Assembly: GCA_037178675.1 (NCBI GenBank) | Contig: JAYMGJ010000632.1 | Location: 1 to 31,228, forward strand | DNA: 31,228 nt | Origin: Scleroderma bovista | Taxonomy: Eukaryota; Basidiomycota; Agaricomycetes; Boletales; Sclerodermataceae | Direction of reading: 5' to 3' | Shown here: positions 9,627 through 18,683 of the stretch, in pieces | Layout of the letters: every line of letters begins with the position of its first letter | Position numbering within the stretch: position 1 is the first letter of the stretch | Notes under the pieces: model-generated | Seen by the model: only the letters and a program-made list of their open reading frames with translations | The model's database searches: none | What the model was told of the DNA's origin: nothing | Made by a program: the position numbers and the translations under genes

Positions 9627-10580
9627 CTACCTCAAAGGTGTCATTTTCTGCACCCCAAACTGTGTGTGCATAAGACCTAACTGAAAGTCTGCAAGGGCAT
9701 TCAACCAGTCATGAAAGGATTGAACATCATGGTCATCACCATCATCAGAATCAGGATTGGATGTGGTGAGGGGTGGCACAAGAGTATCAGTGGCCTGAAA
9801 ATGAAAGGATGAGCTCATTAATCAGTGCTGCTTTAGTGGATGATGGTCTGCAATGAGGGGGGGAATGTGGCATCAACATTACCCTAGTGGTGGGAGAGAA
9901 ATCCAGAGGCTGATGTGGTGGACTCCCTAAGCATGGTAGTAAATATGAAGAAATAGTAGTGGGCACTGATATGATTTCTGGTTCCTTGCCAGGTACATCC
10001 ATCCATTCTGACCTACTCTTTCCCTATGATGTATTCAGAAAATGCACCCAAGGGAGAGCTTGAAACTGACCTTGTAGTCATCTTTTGCTAGTGGCCCAAT
10101 CAATTGCATTCTACCAGTGACCAGGTTTGAACATTCCTCCTGCTTAATTATACATCTTGTACACCTCATTGTAGCAACCACTGTGCACATCATGTTCCTA
10201 ATGGTACATGAATCATATGCTACTTCTAGGTAGATCATTCTTTTTTTTGATCTACTAATCCATTGTACATGCATTACCTGGGTGATCAATAGGCTTGAAG
10301 AGCTGAATCTAAGCCCTGCACAAAGGCCAGCTGGCACAAATGTATGGCATTCCTGCAACACAGCAGCTCATCAATACTCCACTGGGTAATATTGCTACTT
10401 CTGATATCAAGTGTCTTGGCCTATGAGTATATACAATTATTGCACAGGCTTGTGAGAGGATTGAAATAGAATGCAGGAATATAGGGGTGCCTCCTGGATT
10501 ATCCCTGATGCCATCATTGGAATGCTCTTCTACCAAGCATAGCATTTGCAAAAATGTATGGGCACAGGTGTGGTGAAACA
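9627..10580 (-). pseudogene. Unassigned relic with a CxxCxxxKxxC cysteine motif
   Basis: Minus-strand pieces in order: an unassigned frame at 10581-10309; an exon-like piece within 10361-10035 with CTVVATMRCTRCIIKQEEC, then a possible 5' splice site GTCAGT; a Pro/Ser-rich piece at 10002-9787; and a last piece at 9818-9627 with TTSNPDSDDGDDHDVQSFHD and ALADFQLGLMHTQFGVQK. CxxCxxxKxxC resembles the motif in the antisense ORF at 23217-24121 (ACMKCAGLKEKC), so a distant relationship is possible but unproven. The frames do not join cleanly. Function unknown. Confidence 0.4.
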
Positions 10581-10594
10581 AGGTTGCTTACTGA

Positions 10595-10791
10595 GTTCTA
10601 CATCCCACCAATCCACTTCATCCTTCTGCTGTCTTTGACTATGTTACTGGGCTTCCAGACCCTCTGGGACTCAATCCACAGTGCAAGGTGAAGTTCCTGG
10701 AACAGATTGAGGTAACTGATACTTTAGGTGTGGAAGATCTAGTGATTGAAGGATCAATTGCAGCAATTCAGGCCTACTTTGATTTGCTCTG
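10595..10791 (+). pseudogene. Unassigned exon-like open frame
   Basis: A clean frame reads HPTNPLHPSAVFDYVTGLPD, PLGLNPQCKVKFLEQIEVTD and IEGSIAAIQAYFDLL before a TGA. The composition looks protein-like and it ends in a stop, suggesting the last exon of a gene. I recognise no family, and no upstream exon was found. Confidence 0.35.
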
Positions 10792-11130
10792 ATGTAGTCT
10801 TTCACTGTTACAAGGTTGTGATTACACTCAATAAATTTCACCTAATGTCTCTCTTCACTGTGACTTATTCATAGCAATTGCTAGGTGAATACTAGTTTGC
10901 GTAGTAAAGGACAACACACCAGAATGTAGCAAAAAGCATGTATTTACTATGCTACAGATCCCTGAAAGTTTTCCAAGTTAAATCCACCTTTGGCAAGTTG
11001 CTGCCTGTTCATATGCATCCTTCATATGGGTGGAAAATTTGATGGCAGTCCCTTGTTGGTGAACACCAGGGTGGGAAATAGTTGTCCCATGTTTGAACTT
11101 AGGACACAGTCAAAATTATAGATTCCTTGA
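10792..11130. other. Non-coding, no feature recognised
   Basis: AT-rich sequence with an AATAAA near 10830 that could have served the preceding exon. No repeat or gene was seen. Confidence 0.3.
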
Positions 11131-11260
11131 TCCCAGCCCAAAATATTAGGACCAGGACTGATGCCATATGATTTTGGGTAGGACCAGGACCACGGACCAG
11201 TCCAATCCAGTCCTCAATCTTTCATTGGCTCTAGAACCAGACCTTCAAACACTAATAGTG
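11131..11260. repeat. GGACCAGT motif cluster, copy 2
   Basis: AGGACCAGGAC, GGACCAGTCC and CCAGTCC occur together and end at AAACACTAATAGTGAGTAG. The motif family is that of 8206-8335. The sequence after each cluster is related to the other in inverted orientation: CAAACTATGCACCCAACTAC at about 11291 is complementary to sequence near 8457-8476. Confidence 0.45.
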
Positions 11261-11329
11261 AGTAGTTGCTCTTCAGCTCTCTCTGCTACTTCAAACTATG
11301 CACCCAACTACTTCTTGCTCCCCAGCCTC

Positions 11330-12030
11330 TCCACTCTACTGTGTTCAACACTGGAGTAATTGCCTGTTGTTGTTTTTGCTTCTCTCTACTTTCTTACTGT
11401 GCCAGTTCTCTGCTCCATGGTATTCAACACTATGGAGTAGTTGCTCTTTGGCTCTCTTTGCTGCTGTGCCCACTCTCCACTCTCCATTCTGCTGTCTGCT
11501 TTCTTTCAAGCACAAGTCACTATAAAAACTGTGCCTGCTCCCTCCATAGTCACTGGAGTACACCCACTCTCCATTGTCTGCTTTTATCTTGAGCAGAGGT
11601 TACTGCACCATTCTCTCCATAGTGTTCAACACTGTAGAGTAGTCACTCTTTGTCACTCTCTGCTGCTACCCCCATTCTTCACTCTGCTGTCTGCTTTTAT
11701 CTTTTGAGCAGAAGACACTGCACAAACTGCACCTGCTCTCCCCTCTATAATGTTCAACACCAGAGTATTTGTCCTTTGTCTCTCCCCAACACCTGTTCTT
11801 CCCCTTCATTGTCTTCAACAGAGTAGTCACTCTCTGTTGCTCTTTATCTCTCCCCATTGTCTGCTTTTATCCTTTTGAGCAAAAGTTATTGTGCTCACTA
11901 CTACACCCAATCTTCCTTCCATAGTGTTCAACACTATGGAGTCTCTCTCTCTGCTACTTTCTGACACCTGTTTTCATCCTTCTGAGCAGAAGCTACCACA
12001 CCCAATCCTCCCTTCACCATGTTGAGCACT
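11330..12030 (+). repeat. Irregular satellite with a GTGTTCAACAC hairpin core
   Basis: About seven diverged units each contain a TTCAACAC-type palindromic core (near 11344, 11423, 11625, 11753, 11813, 11926 and 12020). Recurring flanks include GTCTGCTTTTATC and TTTTGAGCAGAAG. The clearest core, 11919-11939, is a 21-nt palindrome (CCATAGTG...CACTATGG) with one unpaired central base. Spacing varies from 60 to 202 bp. Short frames here are artefacts of the repeat. Confidence 0.65.
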
Positions 12031-12240
12031 AATATCACCTTATATTACTTTCATGTGATACATTGTCTTCCTGTCATACATAGGCAGAACCATTTAACCT
12101 TTAATAATAGGTACAATAGATTACATTGGATTGATTTGATCAGATCTATCTATGGGACTTGTTCTTATCACCACTGCCTACTGTACAACTGCCAGCTCCC
12201 CAGCTACTCCTGTTTTCTCCATTGCAAGACTATTGTCCCA

Positions 12241-12600
12241 AATTAAATAACCCAGTCCAGTTCTAAAGCATAGCATTTGGCTGGTGTAATCCTTTCAGCT
12301 CATCCACATTGCTGCACTGACAGGATCACAGAATGCATGCTGGTGAACTGACAATGGTATCTCAACAAGATTATTCAAATCCCATATCTTAAGGCCATAG
12401 TCACCTGATGATTTGTGAGCCCCCTGCACTCTGATTCCATTTGCTTACTTACTACCACTTGTGAGCAAGTTCCTTCGCTCATTGATTGCTGGGCAATTGA
12501 CTGCATCACCTTCTTCCCCAGGTGGTCTACTAGTCAGTTGGTAATGTTGATTGGATAAAGCCAGATATGAGCTAGACCAGCTAGAAGTCATAGAAGCCAT
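12241..12600 (-). pseudogene. WD40-repeat protein relic
   Basis: A minus-strand ATG at 12600 opens MASMTSSWSSSYLALSNQHY, continuing to NERRNLLTSG. After an intron-like gap (GTAGTAAGT...) the next exon reads HKSSGDYGLKIWDLNNLVEI and DPVSAAMWM, then a TGA (12295-12297), then CFRTGLGYLIWD. GLKIWDL is the closing signature of a WD40 blade and GLGYLI fits the next strand. The stop inside an otherwise continuous domain and the loss of later blades mark it as a pseudogene. Confidence 0.6.
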
Positions 12601-12880
12601 AGTTGAGTGTTTGTATCCCTTGTTGGTATGCTTGATATTTAAACCTCTCTTGCTCGTTACAACAATAATTGTAATCTTGCAATCTTGAAGAATAGGTCAT
12701 TTGTTGTCAATGTAATTCAGTTTTGTTGCCAAGCGCCAGGTGACCAAAGAATAAAATAATTATTCCTTTTCTGATTGCACACAGGTCCTGGCTTCATTTT
12801 ACACAATAAGGTGTTCCCCAGTATTTTTTTAAATATTCATAGCATACCTATCTGCATGTATGAAAGCCTTTGTCTGATTC

Positions 12881-13674
12881 TTGTTTCTTCATGCTGGTTG
12901 TCCTCCCCTCACGCCTCTGCCACCATCTTCTTTATTTCACTGTTCACCCTCTCTTGAAATGTTGCCAACCTCAGTGACCTCAGTTCCTGCATTTGCCAAT
13001 CCAAGTTTACCTCCACCTGCTATTCCTGTTCTATCCTCCCACATCAACTTGGTATCTACTCCACATATCACACTCTCTTCACAAGAAGAGTTGGTTTTTA
13101 TTCCCACAGCACTACCAACCACAACAAAATCAATCCCTCAGCCCACCCATAGTCTGGCACTTTGCAGAACAGCTAATGTACACCAGGTCATGACCACAAC
13201 TCCTCAACCAGTTCCTGAGTGCTCATCAACAGCTGCTGATGGCAATGATGGTGGCAACATGTCAGATAGCTCCTCAACTGAGTCTTCTTTAAGCTCTATT
13301 GAATCCAATACCATCAAAATTCCAAAGCCAGAAGGGGAGGCTGGGAGACCTGGCAGGGGAGGATATAATTTAAAGGTCCAACTAGCCTGGAATGCTGTGA
13401 CATTTTTGAAGCTCAAGGTATGATCAACTAATCAATGAATAATCTCCAACTGATAAGCACTCTGCAGAGATTCATTCATCACTCCATGAAAAATCACCTT
13501 GACATCACAGTGTAAATTGTATCAAAAAGAGTTGGCTATATTGTTAGTGATACAGGAGGTAAGTCAGCCTTTATCAACATTTTTCTTGATGCTGAAGTTC
13601 ACAGGCTTCCACAGTGTTTCCTGATCTCAATGATTACCATGGCTGCTTGCCAGTCAATGACCTTATCCAGATGC
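12881..13674 (+). pseudogene. Unassigned basidiomycete-type gene, truncated by an LTR fragment
   Basis: A Pro/Ser/Thr-rich N-terminal region (12881 to about 13300) is followed by SDSSSTESSLSSIESNT and the conserved-looking IPKPEGEAGRPGRGGYNL, then WNAVTFLKLK and a likely intron starting GTATGATC near 13419. Downstream, FPDLNDYHGCLPVNDLIQML is readable at about 13610-13675, where LTR sequence begins. The Gly/Arg-rich block and the FPDLNDY...VNDLI block look like parts of one conserved protein. I recognise the pattern from fungal hypothetical proteins but know no function. The gene is cut at its 3' end and a stop lies near 13514. Confidence 0.45.
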
Positions 13675-14731
13675 TGTCAGGATCAATGATCTTACTAGAA
13701 GGTCCAGGGTTGCAGGGGACTAATGTGGAGGTAAGTCCAGACACTAGTAGGTGCTAGTTAGTGTGGAGAGTCAAGTCTGGGTCATATGAAGTAGTTCCAG
13801 GCACTAGATGAGCACATGGAGTAAGTCCAAACTATGGGAAAGTAGTCCAGAGTTGAGTGCAGCTTGTCTGGAGTGAAGGATATGCCAGAGGTGGGATAAT
13901 TCCTAAGAGGTCTAGTGTCAAGTCTGGGACAGAGGTGGCTTTTTCTCTTGTGCAAGTAGGAGACTTGCTAGGAGTGGACATAGGACCAAGGGGATGAGAT
14001 AGGACAGAGGCCAGAGTTGGCCAGAGTTCAGGAGAACAGGATGAGATTAGGAGAGCATGAGGTAGTACAGACTGAGGAGTATCTTAGTTGAGATTTGATC
14101 TAAGGACTACTAGGCTGGAGTATGGTAGTTTATATAGTAATGAAACTTTAAGGTGGTTGGTAGCTTCTCTGATCCTCACTCAACACAGAACACGACCAAA
14201 GTGTATTCCTTTGAGTATGTAGGATAATAAGAAGTCAGTCCTTATATTACATAACAAGAAGTAATTAAATAGGAAGATGAGTATTACATAAGTAACTGAA
14301 TATGGGTAACCCCTAAGGGCACCCTTACAGAAACTAAGGTGAGTATATATGGTGACAAGTAAACACCTTAAAGCTGGGACAAGGGATGGAGCAGAAACAG
14401 ACAGGAAAATAAACTAGGTACAGGAAAATAAACCAGAGTGGAAGTAGACACAGGGAACTAGGATTACAGGGTCAATGGGACAGATGCAGGATTGAGTGTC
14501 ATAAAGGGAACTAGGTTGGAAGAGGATAAGTAAAGGTCGGAGGTGGACTTAACTAATGTTAAGGACAGAGTGATGTCCAGGAGCAGAGGAAGTAGGACCA
14601 GAGGGAGTGCACAATCAGAGAGAGTGTAAGAGTGGAGGGAGTGTGCAGGTGGAGGAAGGGTGGAGTAGCTGGAGGAAGGTTTGGAGTTGAACATGGAAAT
14701 GTCCTAAGTTATTGGTGGACCTGACAGAGGA
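13675..14731 (-). mobile_element. Decayed LTR fragment, same family as 15398-16721
   Basis: The reverse complement of this block aligns with about 15737-16721, including the CTAGTGTCTGGACTTAC and ACTAGCACCTACTAG stretches and the 3' terminus. Only two CG dinucleotides remain, against dozens in the other copy. The first third of the LTR is missing and is replaced by a different LTR fragment. No target duplication is found. Confidence 0.75.
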
Positions 14732-15002
14732 CTAGGGCAAAGACCCAAGATGAGCTTGAATGGGGAGCCTTTGGGTGCTGGATTGCAAGGTATATATACT
14801 ATACTACACAAGGGCTACATGAAGCTATCCATGAGGCTATGTACTGTGCAATGTTATACTAATGACACCATAGTGGAGCTAAGGCTATGCAGATGACATC
14901 AAGGGAGGCAGCATGTACAGCACAAGGCACAGGTCTAGACTAAGGTAAATAAGATATGGCTGCACACTACAATAAGATAAGATAAAAAGTCAGACCATTA
15001 CA
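14732..15002 (-). mobile_element. Decayed LTR fragment, same family as 19320-19689
   Basis: The reverse complement starts TGTAATGGTCTGACTTTTTA and continues through a TATATATAC box to GGCTCCCCATTC and GGGTCTTTG, matching the first three quarters of the insertion at 19320-19689. It ends abruptly at the 13675-14731 fragment, so the pair is a composite scar. Confidence 0.7.
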
Positions 15003-15247
15003 CTGATTCATCCTCAAATTCAGTCACTGATCATGTAACTAATTTTCCCATCACTCCTGTCCTCCTCAATGGTGACAGGTACTTTCTGTTATCTGTTAAT
15101 GAGCAATTGAGAAACTGGTACATAGCACTTCATGACCCAATCAATGTGCTGCAAATGTTCCAGCATGGATGGCATCATCAGCAAACCAACCCTCCCCTGG
15201 ACAGCTCTGGCCAGGGCTGGCCAGCAGTCCCATACTCCAAGGTACCC
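15003..15247 (+). other. Unassigned coding-like stretch, target of the chromovirus
   Basis: One frame reads TDSSSNSVTDHVTNFPITPV, LLNGDRYFLLSVNEQLRNWY and IALHDPINVLQMFQHGWHH before the TACCC target site (15243-15247). The sequence should continue at 24906 after the element. It may belong to the gene cut at 13674, but that cannot be shown. No family recognised. Confidence 0.35.
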
Positions 15248-15860
15248 TGTTACGATCATGTCCAACTCTGGGTCTTGTCCGGTAACCCAACTCTGGTCGC
15301 TCATCACTTGCTCCGGTCACGGATGCACAGATAACCTTCCGTTAAGTACAACCCTTGGTCTATACCTCATTCACTCTTACTACACTTTGCTGTCTGCTGT
15401 CATATCCATACTTTTCCAGTCGCAACTCTGGTCTAACCATGGCCTGCCTGACCTCTCCTTAGGCATAGATGCAACTCCGGATCTAGTCCGGCCATCTCCA
15501 GCCCTATAGCTGCACTCCAGCTCAACTCCGGTCACTACGTCCATCTCCGCCTCAGGACTAACCCCTGTCTTCCTACAGACAGATCCGCGGTCTAACTCCT
15601 CCATGTCGGACCTGTACCTACCACTAGTCGCTACTCCGGTTTCAGTCCAGCCACTCCCTTAGCCTTGTCTGTGACGTAGCCCAACTCCAGCTGGTACATC
15701 CAACTCCGGCTCAGTTCTGCTCCTGCTCCTGCTCCACTTCCTCTGTCAGGTCCACCAAAGGCTTAGGACATTTCCATGTCCAACTCCGGACCTTCCTCCG
15801 GCTACTCGGCCCTTCCTCCACCTGTGCACTCCCTCCGCTCTTGCACTTCCTCCAGTCGTG

Positions 15861-15935
15861 CACTTCCTCCGGTCCCACTTCCTCCGGTCCCACTTCCTCC
15901 GGTCCCACTTCCTCCGGTCCCACTTCCTCTGGTCC
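15861..15935 (+). repeat. 15-bp tandem repeat, 5 units
   Basis: CACTTCCTCCGGTCC is repeated four times, with a fifth unit carrying CTCTGG. A degenerate unit precedes it at about 15844. In reverse it encodes the PEEVG repeats of a spurious minus-strand frame. Confidence 0.9.
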
Positions 15936-16513
15936 TGGACATCGCTCCGGACTTAACATTAGTTAAGTCCACCTCTGACCCTTACCTGTCCTCTTCCGAC
16001 CTAGTTCCCTTGTCCCTGCTTTTCCTCTGTCGTCCCTGTAACTCTAGTTCCCCGTGTCTGCTTCCGCTCCGGTTTATTTTCCTGTCCCTGCTTTATTTTC
16101 TTGTACCTGGTTTATTTTCCTGTCTGCTTCTGCTCCATCCCTTGTCTCGACATTAAGGTGTTTACTTGTCACCGTATATACTCACCTTAGTTTCATTACT
16201 ATATAAACTACCATACTCCGGCCTAGTAGTCCTTAGATCAAATCTCGACTAAGATACTCCCCACTCTGTACTACCCATTATGCTCTCCTAATCCATCTGT
16301 TCATCTGAACCCCTGAACTCCGGCCAACTCCGGCCTCCATCCTATCTCGTCCCCTTGGTCCTATGTCCGATCCTAGCAAGTCTCCTACTTGCACGAGGGC
16401 AAAAGCCACCTCTGTCCCAGACTCAACGCTAGACCTCTCAGGACTTATCCCACCTCTGGGATGTCCTTCGCTCTGGACAAGCTGTGCTCAACTCCGGACC
16501 ACTTTCCCGCGGT

Positions 16514-16575
16514 CCGGACTTACTCCACAAAAACCCGGACTTACTCCACAAAAACCCGGACTTACTCCCTGTGCT
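16514..16575 (+). repeat. 21-bp tandem repeat, about 3 units
   Basis: CCGGACTTACTCCACAAAAA recurs with a 21-bp period at 16514, 16535 and 16556, the last unit incomplete. Confidence 0.85.
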
Positions 16576-16917
16576 CCTCTAGTGCCCGGACTTCGTTCAT
16601 TTGACCCGGACTTGACTCTCCGCACTAACTAGCACCTACTAGTGTCTGGACTTACCTCCTCATTAGTTCCCTGCACCCCTGGACCTCCTAGTAAGATCGT
16701 TGAGGAGAACTGGTCTTGACATCTGCCCTGCCTTGACGTGAGTTGGTGAACTCAATATATCCTAGACCTTGTAGCATTTTCACCGAACTTGATTTATTTT
16801 ACCCGGACCTGACTTTATTTTTACTGGACCTGACCTAGTCCTAACTCCGGTCATCCCTTGTCCACTATTAGGTTGTTTACTTGTCACCATATGTACTCAA
16901 CCCTAGTTTCTACTTAG

Positions 16918-16960
16918 TATAAGTACCCTCTAGTTTACCTTGTACACCTCAGTCTGAAAT
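16918..16960 (+). promoter_or_regulatory. LTR core promoter and R start
   Basis: TATAAG (16918-16923) stands 33 nt before AGTCTGAAAT (16951-16960). This spacing suits a transcript starting at or near 16951. The same pair is found in the solo LTR 2901-3540. The start site is inferred. Confidence 0.55.
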
Positions 16961-17178
16961 CATCTAAGTTACTACTCCTGATCCTTGTCCGTCTCCGTCT
17001 CTTTCTCTGTCTGACTGGAACCTATGCAAGGGATCAATGCTCACTGTCCTTGTCATTGAATCCAATCGGTCGCAACTCCAGCCCAGGCTAACCTCTACCT
17101 AAATCCCTGATCTCCCCTCTCATCCGCTTTTGTCTGGACTTGACCGGACCCCCTACTGGAGTAGACCCAAACTTGACA

Positions 17179-17190
17179 GTATTTCAGACT
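17179..17190 (+). promoter_or_regulatory. Primer-binding site, Tf1-type self-priming
   Basis: ATTTCAGACT (17181-17190) lies two bases after the 5' LTR and is the exact reverse complement of AGTCTGAAAT at 16951-16960, the probable 5' end of the transcript. In the Tf1/sushi group the first 11 nt of the mRNA fold back on the PBS to prime reverse transcription. I saw no obvious tRNA 3'-end complement here. Confidence 0.65.
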
Positions 17191-17248
17191 CACACTTGTG
17201 TGGGTTCACTATACAAAACCTCATATGCAAACTAGTTTCCATTTCCTC

Positions 17249-18657
17249 ATGACCATGACTACATGCTCTCGTGCTCATACTGCTGCTGCACTCGCTGAAG
17301 AAGCAGGTGCAGTAAATGATCTCCATCTTTCTGCTGCCCAGCAAGCCCTGTCTAACCACAGGCAACCTCCGGCTTCCATTAGCCAATTCCAGAGCTTTAC
17401 AGCTCGAAACCCTACAGCATCCATGACTCTGCATCAAGATGCTGCATCTCAGAGCCTTCATGGTTCTGCAGACTTAGGTCACCATGAATCTGTTTCTGGT
17501 GATAGGTTCCCCTACCAATGTGACTCCACTCCAGAGCGTCATGAACCCGGTCGTTTCCAATGGTTCGGCCCTGAGGATGGTCCCGGAGATGATCCAGATG
17601 ACCCTGGAGATGACAACAACAACAACAACAACAACAACAATGAATTTCTCAATGCCACAGAAGAGCTAGATCCTAGTCTGGCTGTCTTCCACAATCTCGC
17701 CATTGCTGTCAACCGCCTCTCTCGCTCCTCTCATCATATCAACGACTCCTCTTCCTCCCATGCCAAGATCCATGAACCAGACACCTTTGATGGCACGGAC
17801 CCCAAAAAACTCCAGACCTTCTTGGTCCAGTGCGAACTGTGCTTTCAGGATCGCACCAAGGCTTTCCGCCAGGATAGGGCAAGGGTAATGTTTGCCCAGT
17901 CCTACCTAAAAGGTATGACTCTGGAATGGTTCAAACCGGACCTCCTCAACTCCGGTAATCTGGCTGACTGCCCGTGATGGATGGACAGCTGGGTCCACTT
18001 TGTCGCAGAACTCCAGAGCACCAGCTCGAGCATCTCCGGATGAAGCACTCGTACTGTATTACATGGTACATCATAGATTTCAACCACCTTGCTTTGCAGG
18101 TCCAGGACTATGTGGATGGTGCACTTTGTCACCTGTTTTACTCCGGCCTCCCAAACTGCCTCAAGGATGAGATCACTTGAGTTGGAAAGCCCCTGACTCT
18201 GAATGGGTTGAGAGCCCTTTGTCAAGAGATCGATGTGCGCTATTGGGAGCGCAAAGACGAGATCTCTCATATGATGAAGAGCCAGCCTACCTTGTCCTCC
18301 ACCAAGCCCTCCAACTCCAGAGGAAACTCCCCTAAGCCCAGTCCAGCTAAGACTGGCAACTTCCCCAGCTCTGCCAACACCTCTGGCTCGTCTAAGGCAA
18401 CCAGCAACCAGTCCTCATCCAGTTCCAAACCGGACTTGACCAACAAGCTTGGTAAGGATGGGAAGCTAACTGCTGACGAGCACAAACGGCAGCTCGAAAA
18501 CAACCTCTGCATGTTCTGTGGAGGCACCAGACACTTTGCGGACAACTGTCCAAAGAAGTCCAAAAAGGCCAAGGCTCACGCTGCGGCCATTGCTGCTGAG
18601 TCTGGTAAAATGGACTCTACTAACTCGGGTGCCAACTCCGAGTCAAAAAAAGAGTAA
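17249..18657 (+). pseudogene. gag: gag (capsid-nucleocapsid) of the chromovirus
   Basis: The ATG at 17249 opens MTMTTCSRAHTAAALAEEAG. An acidic and Asn-repeat stretch follows (DDPDDPGDD then nine Asn), then a retrotransposon capsid core with EPDTFDGTDPKKLQTFLVQC and GMTLEWFKPDLLNSGNL. A TGA at 17975-17977 and a frameshift near 18000-18050 break it. The frame resumes with HLRMKHSYCITWYIIDFNHL, has another TGA at 18178-18180, and ends in a Ser/Lys-rich tail with a zinc knuckle, CX2CX4HX4C, at 18508-18549. Gag would form the particle and bind the RNA. The CAA-codon repeat (17616-17640) encodes the Asn tract only as AAC. Confidence 0.88.
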
Positions 18658-18683
18658 GCAGCTCCTGGCCCTCTGCACAACCA

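Larger units (their letters stand above)
15398..16721 (+). mobile_element. Nested solo LTR (1,324 bp), TSD TCTGC
   Basis: It starts TGTCATATCC and ends GGTCTTGACA. TCTGC flanks it at 15393-15397 and 16722-16726, and the host LTR is continuous when it is removed. It carries dozens of CpG, mostly in a recurring ACTCCGG motif, plus two tandem repeats. A reverse-oriented decayed relative lies at 13675-14731. Confidence 0.9.
15248..17178 (+). repeat. 5' LTR with a nested insertion
   Basis: Without the nested solo LTR (15398-16721 plus one TSD) the LTR is about 602 bp, close to the 619-bp 3' LTR. TATAAG lies at 16918-16923 and a probable transcript start is near 16951 (AGTCTGAAAT). It ends CCCAAACTTGACA. 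Compared with the 3' LTR it lacks a short block after TCTTGTCCGG. Confidence 0.9.

Noticed and set aside
11266..11707. Several overlapping plus-strand frames of 75-108 codons
   Set aside because: Low-complexity Ser/Cys/Leu translations of the hairpin satellite.
15711..15959. Minus-strand frame with GPEEVGPEEV repeats
   Set aside because: It is the translation of the 15-bp tandem repeat inside the solo LTR 15398-16721, with no other sign of coding.
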